64,000 bases of DNA, from assembly GCA_022446815.1 (NCBI GenBank), contig JAKVCD010000041.1, positions 62,001 through 126,000 of the forward strand, written 5' to 3'. Source of the stretch: Planctomycetota bacterium. GTDB taxonomy: Bacteria > Planctomycetota > UBA1135 > GCA-002686595. Both the position numbers and the translations under genes were made by a program. This document shows positions 30,660 through 40,051 of this stretch, piece after piece (position 1 is the stretch's first letter; every line of letters begins with the position of its first letter). The notes under the pieces were generated by a model. The model was not told where the DNA came from and did not search any database. It saw nothing but the letters and a program-made list of their open reading frames with translations.

Positions 30660-30734
30660 CCAGATTAGCTCAGTGGTAGAGCACAGCTTTCGTAAAGCTG
30701 GGGTCATCGGTTCAAATCCGATATCTGGCTCCAT
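30660..30734 (+). tRNA. tRNA-Thr (anticodon CGT), CCA encoded
   Basis: A full cloverleaf folds: acceptor GCCAGAT/ATCTGGC, D arm GCTC/GAGC, anticodon stem CAGCT/AGCTG with loop TTCGTAA giving anticodon CGT, and T arm ATCGG/CCGAT with loop TTCAAAT, ending in encoded CCA (30732-30734). It reads ACG threonine codons. A CATAAT box at 30582-30587 may be its -10 element. The AGCAGAGG hairpin just upstream (30632-30652) may be a leader structure. Confidence 0.97.
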
Positions 30735-30797
30735 CCCCCTAGGGAAGCGCAGGGGCCTCCCTTAGGACATGGACGAGAGGGACACCCTCTAGCGCGG

Positions 30798-32867
30798 CTA
30801 CTTCTGTTGCTGCTGCTGGTACTGCTCGATCTCTTCTAGGCTGTTGATCTTGATCGGCGTCGGTCCGTTGACGATCCCGTCGTGAATAGCCTGCAGCTCC
30901 TTGTCGCCAGGGAAGATGACCAAGGCCTTCTTCGCGAGCTCTAAGGCCTCCTCCTCACGGCGTACAGAATAGAGCGCGGAGATCTTCGTGCGGATGAGGG
31001 GGCGAGATTCCGGTTCGATCGAGAGCCCGGCGTCCAGCTCCTTCAAGCCCTCCCTGGGCATCCCCATCGCGCACAGCGCGTTGGCGAGGTTGCAGCGGGC
31101 GTTCACTGAGTTCGGATCGAGCTCGACGCAGCGGGTGAAGTGATCGAGGGCCTCCGACCACTCTTGCCGGGTCGCGAGGATCCAGCCCAGTCGACTGTGC
31201 GCTGCTCCGAACTGGGGGTCGATGGCTAAGACTGCTCTATAGCACTCCTCCGCCTTTTCATAGTTTCGCTGCTTCTTGTAGCAGTTCCCGAGGCGCGTCA
31301 GGTGGTGGGGGTTGTCTCCTCTCCCCTCGAGGGCGCGCTCGTAGTTCTCTCTGGCACGATCGAACTGCTCCAGCTGGAAGTAGCAGTTACCAAGCAAGCC
31401 GTATATCTCGCTGGACTCGGGGCTCCGCTCAACCATCCACTGGATCAAGGGGAGGGCCTCAGTCGCCTCTTTACGCTTCAGCATCCAATCGGCGCGGATC
31501 ATGCCCTTGAAGACGTCGACCATCTCGCGGGGCTCTTTGAGGTCCATGGGGTCATCATCGATGGTGCCACCCTCTCCTGCGACGTAGCCGAGCGCAGCGA
31601 GCGCGGCGTCCGCTTCGCCAGATGCGTTCAAGGCGACCGCATCGCGGACTCTCTTGGTGGAGAGGTAGTCGAGCATCGCCTCACGCATCCTCAAGACGCG
31701 CTCGGGCTCGCTCTCTGCGAGGTTGTTCGTCTCGCCGAGGTCTTCGGAGAGCTTGAATAGCTCGGGCTTCGGAGAGTCAATGAGCTTCCAGTCACCGATG
31801 ATGATCGAGCGCAGCCGGGCCCAGTTGAATGAGCGCCTCGAGTACTCACCTTCAGCGAAGAAGGGCAGCTCCGCTCTCTCCTCGCCGTCGATCGCCGGGA
31901 CCAAGCTGCTCCCGTCCATCTCACCAGGGCCGCTCAGGTCAAGGAGCTCACAGACGGTAGGGGCGAGGTCGATCAGCCCTACTGTGTCCTCAATGACGCT
32001 GTGCTTGATGCGGCCGGGCATCCTGGCGAGCAGAGGGACCCGCAGGGTCGCGTCGTAGATCAACAGCCCGTGCGTCCCCTCGCCGTGCTGGTCGAGGTCT
32101 TCGCCGTGGTCGCCGACGACGATGACGAGGGTGTTGTCCTTCTTGCCGTTCTCCTCGAGCCAGGTGAGCAGCCGGCCGACCTGGTGGTCCGTGAAGGAGA
32201 TCTCCCCGTCATAGGGGTCCTCGAAGTCTTGGTAGCCCACCGGCGGAACGTAGGGGTCGTGCGGGTCAAAGTAGTGGGCCCAATAGAAGAACGGCCCGTC
32301 CTTATTCTCGTCGAGCCAAGCGAGGGTCTCGTCCGTGATCTCTCCGCCAGGGCGCTCCTTGTGGTCGGTCACGTTGTCGACGTCCTCGTTGACGTCGTTG
32401 TAGGTGTCAAAGCCGCGCGAGACTCCGAAGCGCTCAGCGAGGACCCAAGCCGCCACAGAGGCGCCGGTCTCATAGCCGGCCTGTTGAAAGGACTGGCCGA
32501 GGGTCTTTACGTCCTCGGGGAGCGCGCCCTGCATGTTGACGTGGATCCCGTGACTCGTGGGGAGCAGCCCGGTCATCATGCAGGCGTGCGAGGGGAGGGT
32601 CAGCGGGACGTGGCAGCGCGCGTCGGAAAAGACGGCCGATTCGAGCGCGAGGTTATCGAGGTGCGGCGTGCGGGCCTTCTCATAGCCTGCATAGCCCAGT
32701 CGGTCTGCGCGGGTCGTATCGAGGGTGACCAGCAGGAAGTTGGTCTTGGCTCCTCTCCCACGTGAGGACTCGCTCGCCGATCCGCTGCCCGCGTCTCCAG
32801 GGTCGCTTGTGCAGGAGGCGACGAAGAGGCCGAGGAGGAGCGCTTGGATGGGGGTGATACGGAGCAT
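30798..32867 (-). CDS. Sulfatase-fold lipoprotein fused to C-terminal TPR repeats
   Basis: 689 residues from ATG 32867; signal peptide with lipobox FVASC (Cys19). The sulfatase-type domain (about 40-400) starts TNFLLVTLDTTRADRLGYAG and has the second metal motif VVGDHGEDLDQHGEGTHG. The nucleophile position reads TLPSH (90-94), without the Cys or Ser converted to formylglycine. Residues about 480-660 hold at least five TPR units (YGLLGNCYFQLEQFDRA, LTRLGNCYKKQRNYEKA, HSRLGWILATRQEWSEA, RCNLANALCAMGM). This sulfatase-TPR architecture is a recognisable family of unknown substrate. A short Gln-rich tail (QYQQQQQK) ends the protein. Alternative upstream starts would destroy the signal peptide. Confidence 0.88.
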   Translation of the reverse strand: MLRITPIQALLLGLFVASCTSDPGDAGSGSASESSRGRGAKTNFLLVTLDTTRADRLGYAGYEKARTPHLDNLALESAVFSDARCHVPLTLPSHACMMTGLLPTSHGIHVNMQGALPEDVKTLGQSFQQAGYETGASVAAWVLAERFGVSRGFDTYNDVNEDVDNVTDHKERPGGEITDETLAWLDENKDGPFFYWAHYFDPHDPYVPPVGYQDFEDPYDGEISFTDHQVGRLLTWLEENGKKDNTLVIVVGDHGEDLDQHGEGTHGLLIYDATLRVPLLARMPGRIKHSVIEDTVGLIDLAPTVCELLDLSGPGEMDGSSLVPAIDGEERAELPFFAEGEYSRRSFNWARLRSIIIGDWKLIDSPKPELFKLSEDLGETNNLAESEPERVLRMREAMLDYLSTKRVRDAVALNASGEADAALAALGYVAGEGGTIDDDPMDLKEPREMVDVFKGMIRADWMLKRKEATEALPLIQWMVERSPESSEIYGLLGNCYFQLEQFDRARENYERALEGRGDNPHHLTRLGNCYKKQRNYEKAEECYRAVLAIDPQFGAAHSRLGWILATRQEWSEALDHFTRCVELDPNSVNARCNLANALCAMGMPREGLKELDAGLSIEPESRPLIRTKISALYSVRREEEALELAKKALVIFPGDKELQAIHDGIVNGPTPIKINSLEEIEQYQQQQQK

Positions 32868-32945
32868 GTCTGAGGGAGAGTGAGGTCTGTCGAGTCTCGT
32901 TGAGAGAGGTGACTGGAGGAGCGGGGCTTGGCATCCTCTCACACG

Positions 32946-33989
32946 ATGGATTCATCGCCCGAGATTCGCATCCCCGTAGCCCTTTACGGCGCAACGGGGG
33001 TGGTTGGTCAGCGCTTTCTGAGGCTTTTGTCTGACCACCCCTGGTTTGAGCTTACAGATGTCCGCTCATCGTCTCATTCGGCAGGTCAGACCCTCAGGAA
33101 GCGCCTTGGAGAGGGGGCTCCGGAGGGTCTCCAGGATCTGGTCCTAGGAGACCCCAGCGCTGAGCCCTCCTGCAGGTTGGTGTTCTCAGCCATGAACCCT
33201 GAGGTCGCTGGCGAGCGGGAAGCCGCCCTGCGAGACGCCGGGCACTTGGTGGTCACAAACGCCTCAGCTCACAGGATGGACGAGGACGTCCCGCTCATCG
33301 TGCCTGAGGTCAATTCAGGGCACTTAGGGCTGATTGAGGACCCCAGCGCAGGAGCGATCCTCGCTAACCCCAACTGCTCGACCATGGGAATCGTCCTGGC
33401 CCTCGCGCCCCTTTGGGAGGCCTTTGGCATAGAGGCGATCCATACGGTGACTCTGCAGGCGCTCTCGGGGATGGGGGCGGCTGCTCCGAGCGTCAGCGAG
33501 TTCGCCGGGAGCCTCTCCCCGAGCATCCCCGGTGAGGAGGAGAAGATCGAGAGTGAGACCTGCCGCATCCTCGGGCGACTGGATGGCGGCCGGGTTCGTC
33601 ACGCTTCGATCAAGGTCGCCGCTACGACGAACCGCGTCGCGGTCGCAGACGGGCACACGGCCTGCGTCTCTGTGGCCTTGCAAGGCGCTGTAAGCCGCGC
33701 TCAGATCCTCGAGGCCTGGCAGGACTACAGCAGCACCCCCCAAGAGCTAGAGCTGCCTAGCGCGCCGCAGAGGCCTGTGGTCTGGTTGGAGGGGGAGGAG
33801 GTCCCCCGACCTGAGCTTCACGTCGACACAGCGCAGGGGATGGCCGTTACGGTCGGGCGCTTGCGTGAGTGTCCGGTGCTCGACTGGCGCTTTACGACCC
33901 TGTCTCACAACGCGATCAGGGGAGCGGCCGGCGGCGCGCTCCTGCTGGCAGAGCTGGCTGTCGCGCACGGCCTCGTGGCAGAAGCCTGA
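32946..33989 (+). CDS. asd: Aspartate-semialdehyde dehydrogenase (archaeal/fungal-type)
   Basis: 347 residues from ATG 32946. Reduces aspartyl phosphate to aspartate semialdehyde for Lys, Met, Thr and diaminopimelate synthesis. N-terminal Rossmann motif ALYGATGVVGQRFLRLL, then FSAMNPEVAGEREAAL, the catalytic cysteine in ANPNCSTMG (about residue 144), and VTLQALSGMGAAAPS, all of which point to the archaeal/fungal clade of Asd and not the E. coli type. The C-terminal catalytic histidine region (RVAVADGHTACVSVAL) is present. It is divergent from the sulfatase-TPR gene with 78 bp between starts. Confidence 0.93.
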   Translation: MDSSPEIRIPVALYGATGVVGQRFLRLLSDHPWFELTDVRSSSHSAGQTLRKRLGEGAPEGLQDLVLGDPSAEPSCRLVFSAMNPEVAGEREAALRDAGHLVVTNASAHRMDEDVPLIVPEVNSGHLGLIEDPSAGAILANPNCSTMGIVLALAPLWEAFGIEAIHTVTLQALSGMGAAAPSVSEFAGSLSPSIPGEEEKIESETCRILGRLDGGRVRHASIKVAATTNRVAVADGHTACVSVALQGAVSRAQILEAWQDYSSTPQELELPSAPQRPVVWLEGEEVPRPELHVDTAQGMAVTVGRLRECPVLDWRFTTLSHNAIRGAAGGALLLAELAVAHGLVAEA

Positions 33990-34282
33990 GACTCGATGGC
34001 CCCCGCGCGCGCTCCGCTCCTCGCTCGGGCTGGCGGAAGACGGACCTGATGAAGGGTTCTGAGCTCACCTAGTTGGAGGCCTGAGCTCCTGCTGCTTAGG
34101 GGAGGGGGCTACTGGCCTAGTCAGGGCGGCTTTGGCGCTCCCATGGGAGAGAGAGGTTCGTTGATTTTGTGGTGGCAGCCCTATATAGGAAGTTCTATTA
34201 TGTCTCTCTCTCGGGCGCAGGGGCGTCCGGGGAAAGAAGGTAGGAACTACAGAGGCCATCAGGGCCTCCACAGGAGGAGATC

Positions 34283-35434
34283 ATGCGGCCGAAGGCCGTG
34301 GCAGGTCGCGTTGCGCGGGGACTCCGTGTGGCGCTTGTCTCACTGTGCCTCGCGTGGGGTGCAGGTGAGCTAGGGGTCCGCTGGCTCATCTTCGGCGAGG
34401 GCGCTCTGCCCGAGGCGCTTGGGGAGGGCCTGCGAGATCCGAATCGCTTTGCGGATCCGCTCTCTGAGGACGACTTCTGGACGCTCCAGCGGCGCTTCCA
34501 CTCAGAGGGAGATCGAGATCGGTTTGACCGGGCGCACTCAGAGCTAGGCTGGCTCCCCGCGAGCGTCCGCGAGCGCTCCCTGGCGCACAAGGGAGAGCGC
34601 ACGCTGGGGGGGAGGCGCCCCGTCCTCATGTATGGGGACTCCTTCACGCGCTGTGTGGTGCCTGAGGAAGATTGCTGGCAGAGCCTGCTGGATGAGAGCT
34701 CGCTTGGGGATGAGCTCTGCATGTTGAACTATGGAGCCTGCGCATATGGGCTGGATCAGATCGTCCTGCTCCTCGAGAAGAGCGTGAGCCGCTATGAGGG
34801 CGAAGACCCGATCGTCGTGATCGGCGTGCTCGTGGACGAGGACATCGACCGCTGCTCGCTCTCCTTTCGAGGTCACCCAAAGCCGATCGCACGAGAGCGC
34901 CTCGACAGCTTCACCTGGGAGTTTCCTGGGGACCTGACTGCTGAGGAGTGGATCGACGCAAACCCGCCGGAGATCTCGAGCTACCTAGGTCGTCTCTTCC
35001 GCACCTCGGCGCTCTTTCCACGCTCACTCGCTGAAGAGGAGAAGGCGCGGATGATCGCGCTGAAGCAGCGCAGAGCGACCTGGCTCCTTGAGCGGGCGCG
35101 TGACCTGCTCCGCGAGCGGGAGCTAGAGCACTTCGTCGTCCTCTTCCACAGCGAGCGCCTCGCGATGGGGCGCGAGGGGAGGAGCTGGCGTGAGACCTTC
35201 CTCATCAGGACCCTGGAAGAGCTCGAGGTCCCGTTCGTCTCTAGCCGGGCCGCACTCTTCCAAGATCACGTGGCGACCGGTCGCAGCGCTCGCGACTACT
35301 TCATGGACGAAGGCGCGCTGAGCGGCCACCTCACAGCGGCCGGGAATGAGGCGGTCTTCCCGGCGTTGGTCGAGGGGCTGAGCCGGCGATACCACCGGCC
35401 AGTGGATATAGCTGACGCGCAGGCGTCGCGTTGA
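34283..35434 (+). CDS. SGNH/GDSL-like hydrolase fold protein, membrane-anchored or exported
   Basis: 383 residues. A hydrophobic N-terminal segment (about 14-36) can serve as signal anchor. The block I motif is VLMYGDSFTRC with the candidate nucleophile Ser, block II/III-like LNYGACAYGLDQ follows, and near the end SGHLTAAGNEAVF supplies the histidine of an SGNH catalytic set. The middle has VIGVLVDEDIDRCSLS. Such proteins act as esterases or O-acetyl-transferring/hydrolysing enzymes on envelope glycans; substrate unknown. A clear AGGAGGAG box lies 5 nt before the ATG. It precedes the BtpA-family gene by 29 bp on the same strand. Confidence 0.75.
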   Translation: MRPKAVAGRVARGLRVALVSLCLAWGAGELGVRWLIFGEGALPEALGEGLRDPNRFADPLSEDDFWTLQRRFHSEGDRDRFDRAHSELGWLPASVRERSLAHKGERTLGGRRPVLMYGDSFTRCVVPEEDCWQSLLDESSLGDELCMLNYGACAYGLDQIVLLLEKSVSRYEGEDPIVVIGVLVDEDIDRCSLSFRGHPKPIARERLDSFTWEFPGDLTAEEWIDANPPEISSYLGRLFRTSALFPRSLAEEEKARMIALKQRRATWLLERARDLLRERELEHFVVLFHSERLAMGREGRSWRETFLIRTLEELEVPFVSSRAALFQDHVATGRSARDYFMDEGALSGHLTAAGNEAVFPALVEGLSRRYHRPVDIADAQASR

Positions 35435-35463
35435 GGGGCCGAGGGCCTTATCCTCCGCGCACC

Positions 35464-36261
35464 ATGACCGGACTCTTTGATCAGGAGCGTCGCAAGCTCA
35501 TCGGTGTCGTCCATCTCAAGCCTCTCCCCGGCGCGCCTGGGTATGAGGGGAGCATGGGAGCTGTCCTAGAGGCGGCGGCGCTAGACGCCAGCCGGCTCGC
35601 AGAGGGCGGCGCCGACGCCATCATCGTCGAGAACTTTGGCGACACGCCCTTCTTCGCGGACGCGGTCCCTAGCGAGACGATCGCAGCTATGACCATCGCG
35701 GTTGAGCGTGTGCGCCGCTCTGCTGCTGAGCTCGAGGTAGGCGTGAATGTCCTGCGCAACGACGCGCGCGGGGCCTTAGGAGTCTGCGCCGCGACTGGCG
35801 CGAGCTTCTTGCGAGTCAATGTACTCTGCGGGGCGGCAGCGACCGATCAGGGCGTCATCACCGGTGAGGCTGCCGCGCTCTTGAGAGAGCGCGCGCGGGT
35901 CGCACCGGAGGTCAAGATCTTCGCAGATGTGCATGTGAAGCACGCTACCCCGATCGGCTCGACGAGCTTGGTCGAGAGCGCCGCGGAGACCGCTGGCCGT
36001 GGCGGCGCAGACGCGCTGATCTTTACTGGCTCGCGCACCGGGAGCCCTCCTGAGGTGAGTGAGCTCGATGACGTGCGAGAGCGCCTCGGAGCTCACCCGA
36101 TCTTCATTGGCTCCGGCTTGGACGCAGAGAACGCCGCTGGGCTCTTGGCGTATGCTACGGGCGCGATCGTTGGGAGCTCTCTGAAAGAGGACGGGGTACA
36201 CAGCCCTGTAGACCTAAAGAAGGTCCAGCGCCTGCGGGCGGCGATGGACGCGACGAGCTAA
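35464..36261 (+). CDS. BtpA/SgcQ-family TIM-barrel protein
   Basis: 265 residues from ATG 35464. The whole sequence fits the BtpA family: start LIGVVHLKPLPGAPGY, GADAIIVENFGDTPF, GVNVLRNDARGALGVCAATGASFLRVNVLCGAAATDQG, DVHVKHATP, and IFIGSGLDAENA. In cyanobacteria BtpA is needed for photosystem I stability; elsewhere SgcQ-like members are putative nucleosidase/aldolase-like TIM barrels, so the function here is open. A TATCCT -10-like box ends 10 nt before the ATG, giving a nearly leaderless transcript. Its stop region overlaps the convergent peptidase gene by 4 bp. Confidence 0.88.
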   Translation: MTGLFDQERRKLIGVVHLKPLPGAPGYEGSMGAVLEAAALDASRLAEGGADAIIVENFGDTPFFADAVPSETIAAMTIAVERVRRSAAELEVGVNVLRNDARGALGVCAATGASFLRVNVLCGAAATDQGVITGEAAALLRERARVAPEVKIFADVHVKHATPIGSTSLVESAAETAGRGGADALIFTGSRTGSPPEVSELDDVRERLGAHPIFIGSGLDAENAAGLLAYATGAIVGSSLKEDGVHSPVDLKKVQRLRAAMDATS

Positions 36262-38276
36262 GGCTCCTGGAAGAGCGCTTCGTCGAGCTCAGGGTGCAGC
36301 ACAAATTTGCTGAGGTGCCGCTCGATGGGGCGCTCCTGCACTTGGGTGGCTCGCTTGGCGTACGCCACACCGTCCTCAAAGGACCAGTCAGCGTAGCGCG
36401 TTAGGAACTCCTCACCGCTTGCTCTAATGCTGAGGCTTATGGGGAATCCGTCTTCGTTCAGCTCGAGCTCGAAGCGCTCACCTGATGAGAGCGCGCCGCT
36501 GAGGCGGCCCTCCTGATCCAGGCGCAGGCTCTCCGCCTCACCCCCTGCGAGGACGCGGAGGAGCCTGTAAAGGTTCGTCCGCGCTCTGCCGCGTGCTCGC
36601 TCGCATATCTCCTGCGGGAACTCTGTGAGCGTCTGGGGCGTCTTAGCCCAGCCACGCTCCCTCCCGATGACCATCGTTGTCTTGGAGCCGGCCACCTGAG
36701 TCTCGGTGCGACTCGAGGCGTCGAGGAAGGAGATCCAAGAGTGCGAACGAGCTGCGCTCGCGCCGACCGCGACCCCTGTCATCTCGCTGACGTACTCGAC
36801 GCCCTCGGCCTCGGCCCAGCGCGCGCGCGGACCGACCGCAGCGTAGAGTCGCTCGAGCCATTCAGAGGGCGCGTCAGCCGGCGGCTCGCGATCTAGCCGG
36901 AGGACCTCACCGAGCTCTTCGAGTTGAGGCGCGAGGATTTCGGCAGGCCCGACGGCGACGACGACGAAGCGCTCTGGGTCGACGTGACGCCTAGAAGCAG
37001 CCGCCACCTGTTCAGGATCTAGCTGCGCGAGCCGACCCCAGCTCTTATCCCAGAAGTCCTCTGGATACCCGTGCAAGAGGAGGAGCATGGCGCGGTCGAG
37101 GACCTCATGGGGCGTGTCCACTCTGAAGACCTCTGCGTTACGATGTCGCTCCAAGGCCTCAGCGAGCTCTTCTGCTTCGAAGGGGTCAACGCTCGCTTTG
37201 ATCACCTCCAGCATCGATGAGAGCGCGGTCCCTGCTGCCTCGTTACGGGTCCCGATGAAGCCGACGAGGCGCCCTGAGTGCTCCCAACCTGGCCGAAAAT
37301 ATGCGCCCACGGTGTATGCGAGGCCAAGCTGCGTGCGAAGCCGGACCATCATCCTGTTGGTCGCGCCGCCTATCCCGACGACATCTGACCAGAGCAGAAG
37401 AGGCGCGTAGTCCGGGTGCAGGCGCAGGATGCCAGGGCCAGCAAAGCGCAGCTCTGTCTGCGGGACCCCGGGGCGGTCGTAGAGGTGGATCGTTGTGCTC
37501 GCGGGGACATTGAAGACCGGCGCTGGCGTAGCAGCTCGCTCCGGCGCAGCCTGCCATCCCTCGAGCAGTTCGGTGAGGAGGGCGGAGACGACATCTGCGC
37601 TGACGTCACCGGTGACTCCGGTGACGAGGCGGTCTGGACCGAAGTAGGCCTTATGCCAAAGTTGGAGGTCTTCGCGCTCGATAGCGTTGACGCTCGCAGC
37701 GGTGGGTCGTCGAGCCCAGGGCGAGGAGGCGCCATAGACGACCTCGAGCAGGAGGGCGTCAGCGAAGGAGCTGGGGTCATCTTCCATTCGCGCGACGGCG
37801 CTCTGAGCTCGCTGCTTGCTCTGCACCAAGACTTCTTGAGGGAAGAGCGGTGTCCTCACGAGGTTGATAACGCGGCTGAGGAGCTCTCTCAGGTCTTCAG
37901 AGGCACACGAGAAGCGGATCGTCAGGGTCTCTTCTGCGGGCGTGAGCTCCAAGGTGGCCGCGCGCAGGTCCAGCCACGCGTCCAGCTCTGCGCCTGAGGA
38001 AGACTCAGAGCCCCCCTCCCGCATACAGTCTGCCGCGACAGCGGTGAGACCGACCTTCTCAGCCGGGTCGAGCACCGAGCCCACGCGGAAGACGAGGGCC
38101 CCATCAACGAGGGGGAGGGAGCTGTCCTCGATGACGAGGAGCTCTGCGCCGCCAGGCAGTGAGGTGTGCGTAGGCGCGCTCGCGCTGTAGGAGCGAAGGG
38201 CGGGCGGGCTGAGCTCGCGGGGGTGCTGGGGGAGCGGGTCTTGCGCCAGCGTCAGCATGATGAGCAGGGGGATCAT
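36258..38276 (-). CDS. M16-family peptidase-like subunit lacking the zinc motif
   Basis: 672 residues with a short signal peptide (MIPLLIMLTLAQ). It has two M16-type halves but no HxxEH motif; the corresponding place reads LTAVAADCMREGG. It keeps the R/Y substrate-binding pair of the C-terminal half (NRMMVRLRTQLGLAYTVGAY). The C-terminal 150 residues are an extra domain outside the normal M16 pattern. Its ATG overlaps the stop of the upstream M16 gene as ATGA. The pair resembles two-protein M16 systems in which one chain carries HxxEH and the other R/Y, forming an active heterodimer in the periplasm. Confidence 0.85.
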   Translation of the reverse strand: MIPLLIMLTLAQDPLPQHPRELSPPALRSYSASAPTHTSLPGGAELLVIEDSSLPLVDGALVFRVGSVLDPAEKVGLTAVAADCMREGGSESSSGAELDAWLDLRAATLELTPAEETLTIRFSCASEDLRELLSRVINLVRTPLFPQEVLVQSKQRAQSAVARMEDDPSSFADALLLEVVYGASSPWARRPTAASVNAIEREDLQLWHKAYFGPDRLVTGVTGDVSADVVSALLTELLEGWQAAPERAATPAPVFNVPASTTIHLYDRPGVPQTELRFAGPGILRLHPDYAPLLLWSDVVGIGGATNRMMVRLRTQLGLAYTVGAYFRPGWEHSGRLVGFIGTRNEAAGTALSSMLEVIKASVDPFEAEELAEALERHRNAEVFRVDTPHEVLDRAMLLLLHGYPEDFWDKSWGRLAQLDPEQVAAASRRHVDPERFVVVAVGPAEILAPQLEELGEVLRLDREPPADAPSEWLERLYAAVGPRARWAEAEGVEYVSEMTGVAVGASAARSHSWISFLDASSRTETQVAGSKTTMVIGRERGWAKTPQTLTEFPQEICERARGRARTNLYRLLRVLAGGEAESLRLDQEGRLSGALSSGERFELELNEDGFPISLSIRASGEEFLTRYADWSFEDGVAYAKRATQVQERPIERHLSKFVLHPELDEALFQEP

Positions 38277-39784
38277 CGCTGCTCCTCCGCGCCTTCAAGG
38301 GCGGGGTCAGGCTCTGAGAGCAGGAGGACAAGGCTGCTGTTGTTGGGGATGAAGCGCTCCTTTAGGACGCGCTGAACGTCCGCCGCGCTCACGCCCTCAA
38401 GGCGCGCGCTGCGTTGGAAGTGGGCTCGCCAGTCCCCGAGAGAGGCCTGGGCGCTCAATAGGCCCTCAGCGATGGCCTCGTTCCGCCTGAGAGAGCGGAG
38501 GTGCTCGACGCGGGCGACGCGCTGAACCCCCTCCAACTCCTCTGGCAGCGGACCCTCCTCTGCGAGGCGCTGCACCTCAGCGAGGACGGTCTCCTCTATT
38601 GCTTGGAGGTCAGCGCCTCCGAGGGGCTCGGCGAGGACAAAGGCGAGGTGCTCGTGACGTTCACCAGGCCAGCCGCTTTGGACGAAGACGCGCGCGCAGA
38701 GAGGCTCTTCTCGGATCAGGCGACGCTCGAGGCGAGAGCTACGAGAGGCTCCGAGCAGCCGGATGGCGACCTCAACCGCTGGAGCGTCGGGGTGCTGAGC
38801 CGGGGGGACCCTCCACCCGAGCGCTAGGAGCGGCTGGGCGGGAAAGTCGATCCGGCTGCGGCGGGCGCCCCGCTGCACAGGCTCTGCCGGAGCCTCGCTC
38901 ACCGAGGACTCTCTCGCAGAGATCCGCCCGAAGTAGCTCTCCAGCATCGGGATCAAGACCTCTGGGTCCACGTCGCCGACGATGGCCGTCGTGCAGCGCG
39001 CGGGCGAGAACTTCTCCGCGAAGAAGTCCTTGGCGCTCTGACGGTCGTAGCGTTCGATGTCCGCGCGAGCGCCGATCACCGGCCGTCCATAGGGGTGAAC
39101 TCTGAAGGCGCTCGCGGCGAGCTCCTCAAGGACAGTGCCGAGCGGGTTGGAGTCAACGCGCATGTTTCGTTCCTCCAAGACGGCGTCTCGTTCGAGGTAG
39201 AACTCGCGCAGTACAGGCCGAAGGAAGCGCTCGGACTCGAGCCAGCACCACAGCTCGACCTGGTTTGAAGGCAGGGAGACGACGAAGCGGCAATGGTCGG
39301 CGCTCGTCATAGCGTTCAAGCTGTCCGCGCCTCCCGCGCGCTCGATGAGCTTGGAGAACTCCTCTCGCTGGACCAGCTCGCTCGCGACCTCTACGGCCTG
39401 CGCCCACTGCAGCTCGAGCGCGGCTTCTTCTTGTGGCGCTAGTTCTTTGTCTACTCTCGTGAGCTCAGCGTAGAGGCGGTCAACCTCCTCCAGCGCAGCC
39501 TCCTCCGCAGCCCAGTCGAGAGTCCCGATCCGATCCGAGCCTTTAAAGGCCATGTGCTCGAACATGTGTACGAGCCCGCTCATCCCTGCCGGCTCCTCGC
39601 TAACGCCGAGGTCCAAGAGGGTCTCAAAGGAGACGATCGGTGGACCCTCTCTAGGCAAGATCAGGAAGGTCCAGCCGCTCTCGAGGCGATGTTCGATCAC
39701 GGCCTCCTCAAGGGCTTGGGGCCCGAGGACTTCGGAGGGGCCTGGAGCCTGTGCAGCGAGAAAGAGAGCGAGGGAGGTGATCAT
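38273..39784 (-). CDS. M16-family zinc metallopeptidase, catalytic subunit
   Basis: 503 residues with a short N-terminal signal-like segment (MITSLALFLAAQAPG). The inverted zinc motif HMFEH is at 73-77 inside GLVHMFEHMAFKG, the M16 hallmark, and the ERNMRVDSNPLGTVLEEL segment follows. The C-terminal half has the second M16 fold (ALGWRVPPAQHPD) but the tyrosine of the R/Y pair is missing (RRLIREEPLCARVF), which the downstream partner supplies. Probably processes or degrades peptides in the periplasm as a heterodimer. It is the first gene of a two-gene minus-strand operon. Confidence 0.9.
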   Translation of the reverse strand: MITSLALFLAAQAPGPSEVLGPQALEEAVIEHRLESGWTFLILPREGPPIVSFETLLDLGVSEEPAGMSGLVHMFEHMAFKGSDRIGTLDWAAEEAALEEVDRLYAELTRVDKELAPQEEAALELQWAQAVEVASELVQREEFSKLIERAGGADSLNAMTSADHCRFVVSLPSNQVELWCWLESERFLRPVLREFYLERDAVLEERNMRVDSNPLGTVLEELAASAFRVHPYGRPVIGARADIERYDRQSAKDFFAEKFSPARCTTAIVGDVDPEVLIPMLESYFGRISARESSVSEAPAEPVQRGARRSRIDFPAQPLLALGWRVPPAQHPDAPAVEVAIRLLGASRSSRLERRLIREEPLCARVFVQSGWPGERHEHLAFVLAEPLGGADLQAIEETVLAEVQRLAEEGPLPEELEGVQRVARVEHLRSLRRNEAIAEGLLSAQASLGDWRAHFQRSARLEGVSAADVQRVLKERFIPNNSSLVLLLSEPDPALEGAEEQR

Positions 39785-40051
39785 GGCGGGGTCAGAGGGG
39801 GCGCATTCTAGGGCCTCTCAGGGCCCGCAAGTGGCTTCTCCCTGTTGAGGAATAATTTTCTCTGTTCCAAAACGGCTTCAGGATCCGTTTAGGAAGCCTC
39901 AATTGGCCATGCGCGCCTAAGAGGGATATCCTCGAAGTGGACGTTCTGCTGGCTCTGCAAATGAGCCTCGGCAGGAGGCCGTGAAGAGAGGAGTGCTGCT
40001 CGTGAACGACCCGGACGCGGGTCCTGAACTTCTCTGAATACCGCCTCGAAC

